From an uncultured Mucilaginibacter sp. (GTDB lineage: Bacteria; Bacteroidota; Bacteroidia; Sphingobacteriales; Sphingobacteriaceae): a stretch of DNA of 8,669 bases. Each line of letters begins with the position of its first letter. The stretch's first letter is position 1. Position numbers and translations under genes: made by a program. The stretch covers positions 1-8,669 of the forward strand of contig CAISKH010000481.1 in NCBI GenBank assembly GCA_903885865.1, written 5' to 3'. This document shows, in pieces, positions 1-5,736 of the stretch. A model generated the notes under the pieces. That model worked only from the letters and a program-made list of their open reading frames with translations, did not search any database and was not told where the DNA came from.

Positions 1-33
1 AAAATGTTTGAAGGTATTGAGTTCCCTGAATAG
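1..33 (+). CDS. Possible C-terminal end of a gene cut by the left window edge
   Basis: Reading from base 1 gives ten codons (KMFEGIEFPE) and then a TAG stop. The other two forward frames fit less well as a gene end: one stops almost at once and the other runs on into the terminator hairpin. A strong rightward intrinsic terminator starts 38 bases after this stop, which is what one expects behind a rightward gene. The fragment is too short to assign a family. An RNA gene ending here instead cannot be fully excluded. Confidence 0.35.
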   Translation, partial: KMFEGIEFPE

Positions 34-70
34 AGGTCGGACACCTAACCACTTTCAGTTACTTTTCAAA

Positions 71-103
71 GTCTCAAGTCGGAAGATTTGAGGCTTTTTT
101 TTT
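71..103 (+). terminator. Rho-independent terminator (rightward)
   Basis: A 10-bp stem (71-80 with 85-94, including two G-T wobbles) closes a GGAA tetraloop and is followed directly by nine T residues (95-103). On the reverse strand the stem is followed only by a mixed TTTGAAAAG stretch, so it works best for rightward transcription. It ends the transcript entering from the left edge. It lies just beyond the stop codon of the leftward outer-membrane barrel gene and may weakly help to end that transcript too. Confidence 0.8.
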
Positions 104-111
104 ACATCTCT

Positions 112-1470
112 CTAAAAAGACTCATTTAAATTCAGGAAAAATCCTTTATTGCCAAACTTGCCCCAGGCATAATCGAGCGCCAGGTTGGTGCGCGTAGCTT
201 TGTTGAACAACACACGCAACCCCGCGCCCCCGCCCGGCTGAAATACCTGGAAAAGTTTGGTGCCCTGCTCGTCGTTAGCGCTTTGCATACTTGCAAAAGC
301 AACCCCGCTGATAAATTTGTTGGCCAGTATCGGGAAGCGAAACTCTGCTTCGGTATCGTTATATTCTGTCCCTTTAAAATATTGCGAGGTATAGCCCCTG
401 CCGCTCCTGGAAGAGCCATCCCGCGCTGTGCCGGGCAATTCAAGGAAAGGTATGAAGCCGTACACCAGGTATGAGCCCCAGTTCCAAAGGGCAAGTATCG
501 TTTCCGGGTTCGCATCAGATAAGCTAATATATTTCCTGAGATCGGTAGTAAATTGTACCGAATTTTTTGTGCTGCCTATCCATGTTTGATTAATGCGGAC
601 CCCCGCATCAAAGTAAATGCCTTTATAGGCACGGTTGGGGTTATCGCGCGTTATATATTCTAAATTGAAAAGAAAGCCGTCTGCCGAGTAATGGTCCTGC
701 GGGAATCCGTGCCGGTTATTATATACACTTAAGGGCGTTGCATTGTTAACTGTATCCTTGAGGGTAATATCCCGCCTGACCTCAAATGACATTCCGGCCC
801 CAAGAAAAAGATGTTCCTCTACTTCCTTATAAACTTTTTCCCTGACATTAAAATAGTACGAATGGATGGAATTCCCTGTGTGGGTAGGGTCGGCCAGCAC
901 TTTGTCTGTAGCACTGCCGCCTTCACCATAACGGCCTATGCCTAAACCAAAGTCGGGCGTCAGCGATTTTGCAACTACCAGGTTACCCTGAATATTCCAC
1001 TTGTTACCGGGCGTAAATATATTATGATTAACATAAAAATAAATAATGCCTTTGGTGGTAATAGAAGCGGATGTTGCAGCAACTGATAATAGTGTATTTG
1101 GGTCATCGCCTAATTTCACGCCGGCTACCGCTTTTATCCCCGCCTGGGCGCCAATGGTAGGGTTGGCTGCAATATTGGGAACAACCGTTATTCCCGAACC
1201 TTTATGTGCCGCGTCCTCCTTTTTTTGGGGGTGGAGAATATAGCGGATGAGGTCGCCAAAATCGAATTGCTTATTAAGGTTTGCTTCCGGTAGCGGGATC
1301 TTTTTTCCCTTAGCGCCCAGGGAATCCGCCTTAAGGGTTTCAACCGGAACAATTACCTGGCTGTGCGCAACCCCGCAGGTGCCAACTAATAATATTAATA
1401 AGAGCCATTTCAACGAAGAAAACTTTTTATGGGTTGGCTTAACCTGGAATGTCAGGGTGAAAGGGTTCAA
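112..1470 (-). CDS. BamA/TamA-like outer-membrane beta-barrel protein without POTRA domains
   Basis: A 452-residue secreted barrel protein. Residues 20-37 form a signal-peptide core (KWLLLILLVG...AHS) with likely cleavage before Gln38. A short linker to about residue 85 has no room for POTRA domains. The rest reads as amphipathic strands of the Omp85/surface-antigen class, with the RGY motif at residues 358-360, an acidic strand before FRFPI, and a C-terminal strand ending in Phe452, the usual signal for BAM-dependent insertion. In BamA proteins the RGY-type motif sits in the loop that folds into the barrel. No ATG is available: the frame opens at TTG (1470), and a second TTG at 1413 (residue 20) would give a neater signal peptide (MKWLLLIL...). 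The start is therefore uncertain. The class is fairly sure; the role (secretion, lipid or adhesin handling) is unknown, since partner-binding POTRA domains are missing. The next gene to the right is divergent. Confidence 0.8.
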   Translation of the reverse strand: MNPFTLTFQVKPTHKKFSSLKWLLLILLVGTCGVAHSQVIVPVETLKADSLGAKGKKIPLPEANLNKQFDFGDLIRYILHPQKKEDAAHKGSGITVVPNIAANPTIGAQAGIKAVAGVKLGDDPNTLLSVAATSASITTKGIIYFYVNHNIFTPGNKWNIQGNLVVAKSLTPDFGLGIGRYGEGGSATDKVLADPTHTGNSIHSYYFNVREKVYKEVEEHLFLGAGMSFEVRRDITLKDTVNNATPLSVYNNRHGFPQDHYSADGFLFNLEYITRDNPNRAYKGIYFDAGVRINQTWIGSTKNSVQFTTDLRKYISLSDANPETILALWNWGSYLVYGFIPFLELPGTARDGSSRSGRGYTSQYFKGTEYNDTEAEFRFPILANKFISGVAFASMQSANDEQGTKLFQVFQPGGGAGLRVLFNKATRTNLALDYAWGKFGNKGFFLNLNESF

Positions 1471-1558
1471 ATTTCCGCAATTAATTTAAGGTACAGCAGC
1501 CTTTGGTAACTCTAAACGAAATATACGGTTAAATGTTTTGCAGGCAGATCATTGAGCC

Positions 1559-1655
1559 GGGCTTGCGGATAACGATCTACCCTATCCCTGCTTCCAGAAT
1601 AGGCACCAGGCCCCCTGATAAAAAGAAGTCTTTAATGAAAGTTAAAGGCTTTTTT
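1559..1655 (+). ncRNA. Candidate small structured RNA or leader in a divergent intergenic region
   Basis: Inside the 293-bp gap between two divergent genes there are nested pairings. A 7-bp stem joins 1559-1565 to 1607-1613 (one wobble) and encloses a 5-bp stem (1581-1585 with 1599-1603). A terminator-like hairpin then follows at 1627-1655. The layout of structure plus terminator resembles a small RNA read rightwards. No convincing Bacteroidota promoter was found just upstream, and the stems are short enough to arise by chance. The remainder of the gap (1471-1558 and 1656-1763) is AT-rich and must hold the promoters of both flanking genes. A weak TATATTTC at 1518-1525 on the reverse strand is a possible -7 element for the barrel gene. 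Confidence 0.2.
1627..1655 (+). terminator. Terminator-like hairpin upstream of the response regulator
   Basis: A 9-bp stem (1627-1635 with 1642-1650, one wobble) with loop TGAAAG is followed by five further T residues. The flanking A and T runs extend the pairing. On the reverse strand the same hairpin is followed by TCTTTTT, so it could act in both directions. It follows no annotated gene: it sits between divergent genes, about 110 bases before the response-regulator ATG. It may end a small RNA or attenuate a longer leader. Confidence 0.5.
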
Positions 1656-1763
1656 ATGAAGAATTGTTGCAATCAACCTATTATAATTTAGTTAAAAATA
1701 ACTATAAGGAATTTTTATTTCTCTTACATAAATATTTTGTTTAGTTTTAACAACTATTCCAAA

Positions 1764-2126
1764 ATGAAGAAAAAAATCCTGGTAATTGAAAATGACGAAA
1801 GTATCCTTGAAATGGTTTCGTATGTACTAAAGGAAGAAGGGTATGAGGTAAAAGCCTTTCATACTCAAAAATGGCTTTTTGAGCATGTTGAAGCATATAA
1901 ACCTGATGCCATATTACTGGACGTAATTAAGCCTACTCCCGAGGGTACAGAAATATGCCGTACATTAAAAGCAAACCTCACGACAAAACACATACCTGTA
2001 ATTGTTTTCTCTACCCATTTAAAAGTAATGGAAACCATTAAACAAGTATGTGCCGATGAAGTGGTACCCAAACCCTTTGATGTTTCGGAATTGATATCTG
2101 CAGTGGAAATGCATTTAGCTTCATAA
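1764..2126 (+). CDS. Stand-alone response-regulator receiver protein
   Basis: A 120-residue CheY-like receiver domain with no output domain, so it probably works by protein contact or in a phosphorelay. Asp53 (in ILLDVI) is the phospho-acceptor. Glu9 and Asn10 occupy the metal-binding acidic pair, Ser83 the switch Thr/Ser site, and Lys103 in KPF the conserved lysine. The N-terminal stretch lines up without gaps with PhoB-type receivers, which shows that Asn10 replaces the usual Asp. I chose the ATG at 1764 because the protein then begins MKKKILVIEND, as this family does. The in-frame TTG at 1737 would add nine unconserved residues. No Shine-Dalgarno sequence is visible. A TATTTTG at 1733-1739 could be a poor -7 element. 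No histidine kinase lies nearby, so its partner is elsewhere. The 91 bases after it, up to the convergent acetyltransferase gene, show no clear terminator. Confidence 0.9.
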   Translation: MKKKILVIENDESILEMVSYVLKEEGYEVKAFHTQKWLFEHVEAYKPDAILLDVIKPTPEGTEICRTLKANLTTKHIPVIVFSTHLKVMETIKQVCADEVVPKPFDVSELISAVEMHLAS

Positions 2127-2217
2127 TTTTTTCAAAACATAAAAATAAACATCCCTTCGTGTAGTAAAGCCCGGGCGCTCATAAACTTTAATCGCTCTTT
2201 TTGTCCCCGCAGTAAGC

Positions 2218-2676
2218 TTAAATAACCTTAGCATGATAAACACTCACTCGGTTTGGCCGGTGCTTACCATATTTTTCAACTATAGCGTACCCCATATTTT
2301 TGTAAAACGCCAGCGCGGCATATTGCAAATTACCCGTTTCCAGGCATACCAGGGCTTTGCCATTTTGTTTGGCGTAAGCCTCCAGTTGCGCTAAAATACT
2401 TTTAGCTAAACCAAGCCCGCGGTGAGCTTCGTCAACATACATTCGTTTTATCTCCGCGTAATCATCAAACAACTTTACGGCGCCCATAGCTATTAGCTTG
2501 CTATCCCCATAAGCGCCTAAAATATAGGCCCTTGCTTGTTGCAGGTAGTCGAGCGACTCCAGTTTGCAGCTTTCATTTCCGTACAAGTCAAGCTGGTATT
2601 GGTCCAGCTTTTTAATCATGCTACGCACCGCATCCATTTCTATAGCTTCCTGTATGATTATCTCTGTATTATCCAT
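2218..2676 (-). CDS. GNAT-family N-acetyltransferase
   Basis: A 152-residue cytoplasmic protein with a single GNAT fold, which transfers an acetyl group from acetyl-CoA to an amine. The acetyl-CoA motif A is clear at residues 74-95: strand AEIKRMYV followed by the pyrophosphate-binding loop HRGLGLAKSIL (R86-G-L-G-L-A). Motif B follows as CLETGNLQYAALAFYKNMGY (111-130), where Tyr125 sits at the position of the frequent catalytic or cofactor-contacting tyrosine. The length is normal for a one-domain GNAT. The substrate cannot be told: this subgroup (IKRMYV...LETG..Q..A..FY...GY) covers many uncharacterised proteins. The start ATG has no Shine-Dalgarno sequence, but a perfect inverted repeat lies four bases upstream. 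It converges with the response-regulator gene, and the lipoprotein gene upstream is separated from it by a terminator, so it is probably transcribed alone. Confidence 0.88.
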   Translation of the reverse strand: MDNTEIIIQEAIEMDAVRSMIKKLDQYQLDLYGNESCKLESLDYLQQARAYILGAYGDSKLIAMGAVKLFDDYAEIKRMYVDEAHRGLGLAKSILAQLEAYAKQNGKALVCLETGNLQYAALAFYKNMGYAIVEKYGKHRPNRVSVYHAKVI

Positions 2677-2680
2677 TTAG

Positions 2681-2704
2681 TTATTCGCTAAGATAAGCGA
2701 ATAA
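2681..2704. repeat. Perfect 9-bp inverted repeat before the acetyltransferase start
   Basis: TTATTCGCT (2681-2689) and AGCGAATAA (2696-2704) are exact reverse complements separated by six bases. The repeat ends four bases before the acetyltransferase ATG. There is no T run after it on the reverse strand, so it is not an intrinsic terminator for upstream transcription. Its size and symmetry fit either an operator for a dimeric repressor (MarR or TetR type sites look like this) or an RNA hairpin that limits ribosome access. Confidence 0.6.
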
Positions 2705-2732
2705 TTGTTGTGGGTAGTTATATCCTCTGTTT

Positions 2733-2800
2733 TTTGCCTGCTGATGATCTAATTCAAAGGACGCCTTTTTTGTTCAGGCAAAGAATTTATAAACAGGCAA
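2733..2800. repeat. TTTGCCTG / CAGGCAAA repeats upstream of the acetyltransferase
   Basis: TTTGCCTG (2733-2740) is matched by its exact reverse complement CAGGCAAA at 2775-2782. CAGGCAA occurs again at 2794-2800. The arms are 34 bases apart, too far for a tight hairpin, but they could be repeated binding sites for a regulator. They lie between the lipoprotein terminator and the acetyltransferase gene, so they would fall in the latter's promoter region. Short repeats of this size can also occur by chance. Confidence 0.3.
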
Positions 2801-2805
2801 GGCAC

Positions 2806-2835
2806 AAAAAACCCGGCCTCTTGCGAAAGCCGGGT
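2806..2835 (-). terminator. Rho-independent terminator of the PepSY-like lipoprotein gene
   Basis: A perfect GC-rich 7-bp stem (2829-2835 with 2811-2817), with an 11-base loop, is followed on the reverse strand by a run of six T residues (the A run at 2806-2811; the first of these closes the stem). It begins about 24 bases after the lipoprotein stop codon and separates that gene from the acetyltransferase gene further along the same strand. Confidence 0.85.
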
Positions 2836-2858
2836 CAACAAATCATAGAAAAAACCGG

Positions 2859-3824
2859 TTATCGCACAACCGTTGCCTTTACAAAAGCACCGCTGGCATT
2901 AAACTGTACCACGTATTTGGTGCTATTGGATGTTATAAATACAGCGTATCCAATTATCCCGCTGCTGTTACTTGCTGAAAATGCTTTATCAAATACGTAT
3001 CCAGGGTAAGTGGTGGTTAGATAAGCAGCCACGGAAGCCGGCAGGTTGGCCTGTAATACAGGCGTATGTTTGGCTGGCTGCGCATCAATTTGCATTCTGT
3101 TAACCAATGTACCTGATGGTGTAATGGAAGTTGCAAAAAGTGTTTTGTTTTTGCTGATCAGAATATAGGTGCCGTCGGGCGCTATTGCGGCGTGCAGCAG
3201 CGTATCGGTTGGATAGGTTGTAGTAAAATAAGTTTTCACTACTGATGGTATTGCCGATAGGGCAATGGTATCAGGATGTAATCCATCCCTGTTGCCAAAC
3301 GGACCACCGGGATGGCAACCGGCAGGCGCAGCCAGATCGGCTCCGGCGCGTTGCTCCAATACATCTACAAATACACCTGCGGCGGTAAATTTCAAACCAA
3401 CCAGGTTGCTGTTGTATTTAATAACCACAATGTAGTTAATAACAGTTTTACTGGTATCGGTTATCTGAAATGCTTTCGCGAAGGTGTAGCCCGAATAATT
3501 AGCAGTTAAGTAGGTGCCAATAGCCGCGGGCAATGCACTAAAAACGACCGAATCTTTTTTTCCGTGTGGCGGAAAACAATTCATTACATAAATGCTATCT
3601 CTAATGCCTGACGTGCCAGCAATGTTTGCGGCAAGCGCTGTTGTGGTGCCAATGGCAATAGAACCGGTTAATGCAACCGTATTTGCAGAAGCAGTTGTAG
3701 TTGCGGTTGTTGTAGCTGCGACGGGTTTGAGGTTAGCGCCTTTTTGACAGGCAGAAAAAACGCTCAAAATTCCGGCGAGCAGGGCTAGGGGGTAAAATCT
3801 CTTCGTTCTCATTTTCTTTTTCAT
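2859..3824 (-). CDS. Putative lipoprotein with three PepSY-like repeats
   Basis: A 321-residue envelope protein. After the basic MKKKMRTKR comes a hydrophobic segment (10-25) and Cys26 in VFSAC, a fair lipobox, so it is probably lipid-anchored. Residues 35-75 form a Thr/Ala-rich low-complexity linker. Then three related units occur at about 98-153, 191-243 and 261-317. Each begins LPAAIGTYLTANYSGY-like (IPSVVKTYFTTTYP, LPASVAAYLTTTYPGY) and ends in a strand like LKFTAAGVFV. This is the pattern of the PepSY-like beta-lactamase-inhibitor-type repeats (PF11396 class) common in Bacteroidota, which are thought to bind peptides or inhibit proteins; no target is known here. Units 1 and 2 are each preceded by a Cys/His/Gly/Pro-rich segment (CFPPHGKKD at 83, CHPGGPFGNRDG at 170). 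The start at 3824 is preferred; an ATG five codons in is also possible. A promoter lies upstream and a terminator downstream. Confidence 0.78.
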   Translation of the reverse strand: MKKKMRTKRFYPLALLAGILSVFSACQKGANLKPVAATTTATTTASANTVALTGSIAIGTTTALAANIAGTSGIRDSIYVMNCFPPHGKKDSVVFSALPAAIGTYLTANYSGYTFAKAFQITDTSKTVINYIVVIKYNSNLVGLKFTAAGVFVDVLEQRAGADLAAPAGCHPGGPFGNRDGLHPDTIALSAIPSVVKTYFTTTYPTDTLLHAAIAPDGTYILISKNKTLFATSITPSGTLVNRMQIDAQPAKHTPVLQANLPASVAAYLTTTYPGYVFDKAFSASNSSGIIGYAVFITSNSTKYVVQFNASGAFVKATVVR

Positions 3825-3850
3825 TTAGTTGAATAAATTTTTTTATTAAC

Positions 3851-3877
3851 CAAATGTAAAAGCGCTGCAAATGCAAA
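3851..3877 (-). promoter_or_regulatory. Bacteroidota-type promoter of the PepSY-like lipoprotein gene
   Basis: On the reverse strand TACATTTG (3858-3851) matches the -7 consensus TAnnTTTG of the Bacteroidota primary sigma factor exactly. A TTTG (3877-3874) lies 15 bases upstream as a -33 element, slightly closer than the usual spacing of about 17-23. Transcription would start near 3845, leaving a leader of roughly 20 bases before the ATG at 3824. This gives the lipoprotein gene its own promoter even though it lies downstream of a same-strand operon. Confidence 0.5.
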
Positions 3878-3886
3878 CGCGGGGAA

Positions 3887-3915
3887 TATCGATGAAGGAG
3901 CGGTATCAATCGATA
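3887..3915. repeat. TATCGAT inverted repeat upstream of the lipoprotein promoter
   Basis: TATCGAT (3887-3893) and ATCGATA (3909-3915) are exact reverse complements separated by 15 bases. The repeat lies between the stop codon of the TPR gene and the -33 element of the lipoprotein promoter, nine bases from the latter. No T run follows on either strand, so it is unlikely to be an intrinsic terminator. Its place suggests an activator or repressor site. Each arm contains the self-complementary ATCGAT, so chance is a real alternative. Confidence 0.35.
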
Positions 3916-3940
3916 AACAATAAAATAACCTGTTTTAAGC

Positions 3941-4561
3941 TTACTTTGACTTGCTCAAACCATCTAAACTTAATGCATCATCGGGTTTAATTAATAAGGC
4001 TTTTTCAAAGCAGGCTTGCGCTTCGGCCTTTTTGCCGCTCATTAAATTCGACCAGCCCAGCATGTGATTTCCGTCATAATCAAAAGGGTATAAATTAACT
4101 ACCGCCTTAAAACATTTGGTTGCGGCATCATATTGTTTGCGGTTATAATAGATTACCCCCGTCCAATAATTGGCCGCTGTATTTTGCGGATCGATCTTAA
4201 GGATGGAAAGATATTGCTCCAATACTTTATCCCAGCTTTGCAAATACGACAAAGGTTTAACATAGCCGAACTTAGCCTCGATAGCGCCGGGTTTTATGGC
4301 AATTGCCTTGAGATAATAGGATTGGGATGCGTTGTAATTTTTATTTAAATAATTAAGCCATCCCAGCCTTACATTTAATTCATAACTGCCCTCTGTATAA
4401 TAAGGCGAAATATCATTAATGGCGGCGGTGTAGTTTTTATTATTCTCGTCGCTGTAGCTGTTATGAAATGCTTTTTGCAACACGGCGTTAGTTTGGGCCT
4501 GCAGTCTTACTGCACCCAAAACCAATAAAAACACCAGTAATATTCGTTTTAAAATTTCCAT
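3941..4561 (-). CDS. Secreted tetratricopeptide-repeat (TPR) protein
   Basis: A 206-residue protein with a signal peptide (basic ILKR, hydrophobic 7-18, cleavage near LQAQ at 20-23), so it is probably periplasmic. Four TPR units can be followed: about 59-92 (YELNVRLGWLNYL...KAIAIKPG), 93-126 (LSILKIDPQN), 127-160 (YWTGVIYYNRKQYDAATKCF) and 161-194 (LGWSNLMSGKKAEAQACFEKALLIKPDD). A degenerate unit may precede them at 27-55. TPRs are protein-binding scaffolds; there is no catalytic domain. The start codon overlaps the end of the barrel gene by 13 bases, and an AGGA (4570-4567) five bases before the ATG supports the start. It is the last gene of the four-gene operon, and its likely partner is the neighbouring TPR-barrel protein. 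No terminator is seen after it, so transcription may run into the lipoprotein gene 116 bases on. Confidence 0.85.
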   Translation of the reverse strand: MEILKRILLVFLLVLGAVRLQAQTNAVLQKAFHNSYSDENNKNYTAAINDISPYYTEGSYELNVRLGWLNYLNKNYNASQSYYLKAIAIKPGAIEAKFGYVKPLSYLQSWDKVLEQYLSILKIDPQNTAANYWTGVIYYNRKQYDAATKCFKAVVNLYPFDYDGNHMLGWSNLMSGKKAEAQACFEKALLIKPDDALSLDGLSKSK

Positions 4562-5736
4562 AGTAATCCTGCTGTGATTGAGTTTTGATTATAGTTTAAA
4601 TTATGATTGTCGTCCTGTTTTTGTTCGTAAGTATAGTTTAACTGGAGCTGTGCGTTTTTGCTTAACTGGTAAAAAATAGTTTCGCCCAGTTTTAGTTTGG
4701 TTGCGTCAATGGCATTGTAAATATACAACCCGTCGGCATCAATATAGTTATCAAGGTTACCAAACGTCGCAGAGGTTTCGGCCCAGGTATTTTTTACTAC
4801 TTTATACCCTACGCTCTGACCAAAAATACCCGAGCCTGATCCATTTTGCTCCAGGTATGAGCCTCGGCTGATTGTATAAAAATCAAGATTGCCCGCCGGG
4901 TAAAGCATTAACCCTGCATTATATTGTGTCAAATGGTGGCCTATCATGTTGCCTAAATTAACATCGGCCTGCAGGTTAAAGCAAGTACCCGTATATTTTA
5001 TGCCGGCAATGCCTATATTATTGCTATAGGTGACACTTTCATAATTGGTATTTAAATAATGATAAGCACCTATCAATATTAAATTTTCAGTTAGGCTGTA
5101 ATTGAGTTTTATATAATATTCCAGCTGCTGGTCGGCAGTACCTGTTACAAGCGGAGCGCCGGGTACCTGGACATTATTATTGTTGATAGCCTGGTTAAAG
5201 TAAACCAATGATTGTTCGAGTTGCCACCTCCACGACAAGCGATTGCTCAATGAAACGCGCGTATACGACGCGTTGCCCCGGTAAGGGTCAGCGGCAAACT
5301 TTAAACCAGTTTCAAGTCCCGCGTTTATTAATCCATAAGGGGTTATTTGCCCGCTTTTCAGTAGGGCCGTATCCACATACGCCGCGTTATAGGATGCCCC
5401 GGGTTCCTGGTTGAGGTATTTATGACATAAATAAGCATAGTATCTCGCGGTTTGATTATAAGAGTCGTTTTTAAAAACCACCGCAAATTCACTTAAAGCC
5501 GCCGAATAGTTTTCTTTAACCATATAAGCGTTGCCCAGCCGCTGCCGCAGGGCAGGAAAATCAAAACCCGAATTAATTGACCGCTCACCGAAGGCTATCA
5601 GTTGCTGCCAGTCGGCCAATTGCAATAAGGCGTTGGAAGTGCTGTCGGCCTGGTCGAAGCTTTTCACATCCTGTGCTTTACCCGCAGTAACGGCTACCAG
5701 GAAAGCTAAAATTAGGGTGTATTTTCTGTGATCCAT
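4549..5736 (-). CDS. TPR plus outer-membrane beta-barrel protein (YaiO-like)
   Basis: A 395-residue protein with a signal peptide (residues 1-21, YTLILAFLVAVTAGKAQ, cleavage near Ala21). Residues about 33-130 are helical with a TPR-like unit (FPALRQRLGNAYMVKENYSAALSEFAVVFKND). From about 145 to the end there is a run of alternating aromatic and polar strands (LEYYIKLNYSLTENLILIGAYHYL; LNYNQNSITAGLLWKF) ending in Phe395, typical of outer-membrane barrels. The TPR-then-barrel layout and the barrel length of roughly 240-250 residues resemble the YaiO family, whose function is poorly known; this match is by eye. The ATG lies inside the preceding gene (25-base overlap), which points to translational coupling. 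Within the operon it would be the outer-membrane part, with the following TPR protein as a periplasmic companion. Confidence 0.8.
   Translation of the reverse strand: MDHRKYTLILAFLVAVTAGKAQDVKSFDQADSTSNALLQLADWQQLIAFGERSINSGFDFPALRQRLGNAYMVKENYSAALSEFAVVFKNDSYNQTARYYAYLCHKYLNQEPGASYNAAYVDTALLKSGQITPYGLINAGLETGLKFAADPYRGNASYTRVSLSNRLSWRWQLEQSLVYFNQAINNNNVQVPGAPLVTGTADQQLEYYIKLNYSLTENLILIGAYHYLNTNYESVTYSNNIGIAGIKYTGTCFNLQADVNLGNMIGHHLTQYNAGLMLYPAGNLDFYTISRGSYLEQNGSGSGIFGQSVGYKVVKNTWAETSATFGNLDNYIDADGLYIYNAIDATKLKLGETIFYQLSKNAQLQLNYTYEQKQDDNHNLNYNQNSITAGLLWKF

Noticed and set aside
1..60. Possible 3' end of a 5S rRNA (GGTATTG ... AGGTCGG, followed by a terminator)
   Set aside because: Some short stretches resemble the 3' half of 5S rRNA, but the helix between them is too short and does not pair. 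A short open frame ending in TAG explains the left edge at least as well.
132..515. Second reverse-strand open frame of 127 codons inside the barrel gene
   Set aside because: It lies wholly within the barrel gene in another frame, is rich in Arg, Cys and Ser, and shows no domain. It is a by-product of the real gene's codon use.
1737..1763. Longer response regulator starting at TTG 1737
   Set aside because: It would add nine unconserved residues; the ATG at 1764 gives the normal receiver-domain N-terminus.
2127..2217. Terminator between the response regulator and the acetyltransferase
   Set aside because: The GCCCGGGC palindrome at about 2169-2176 has no loop and no T run next to it, and the T run near 2199-2203 follows only a 5-bp pairing. 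I see no supported terminator in either direction.
2710..3009. Forward-strand open frame of 99 codons
   Set aside because: It runs across a terminator hairpin and into the end of the lipoprotein gene on the other strand, and its translation shows no family pattern or start signal.
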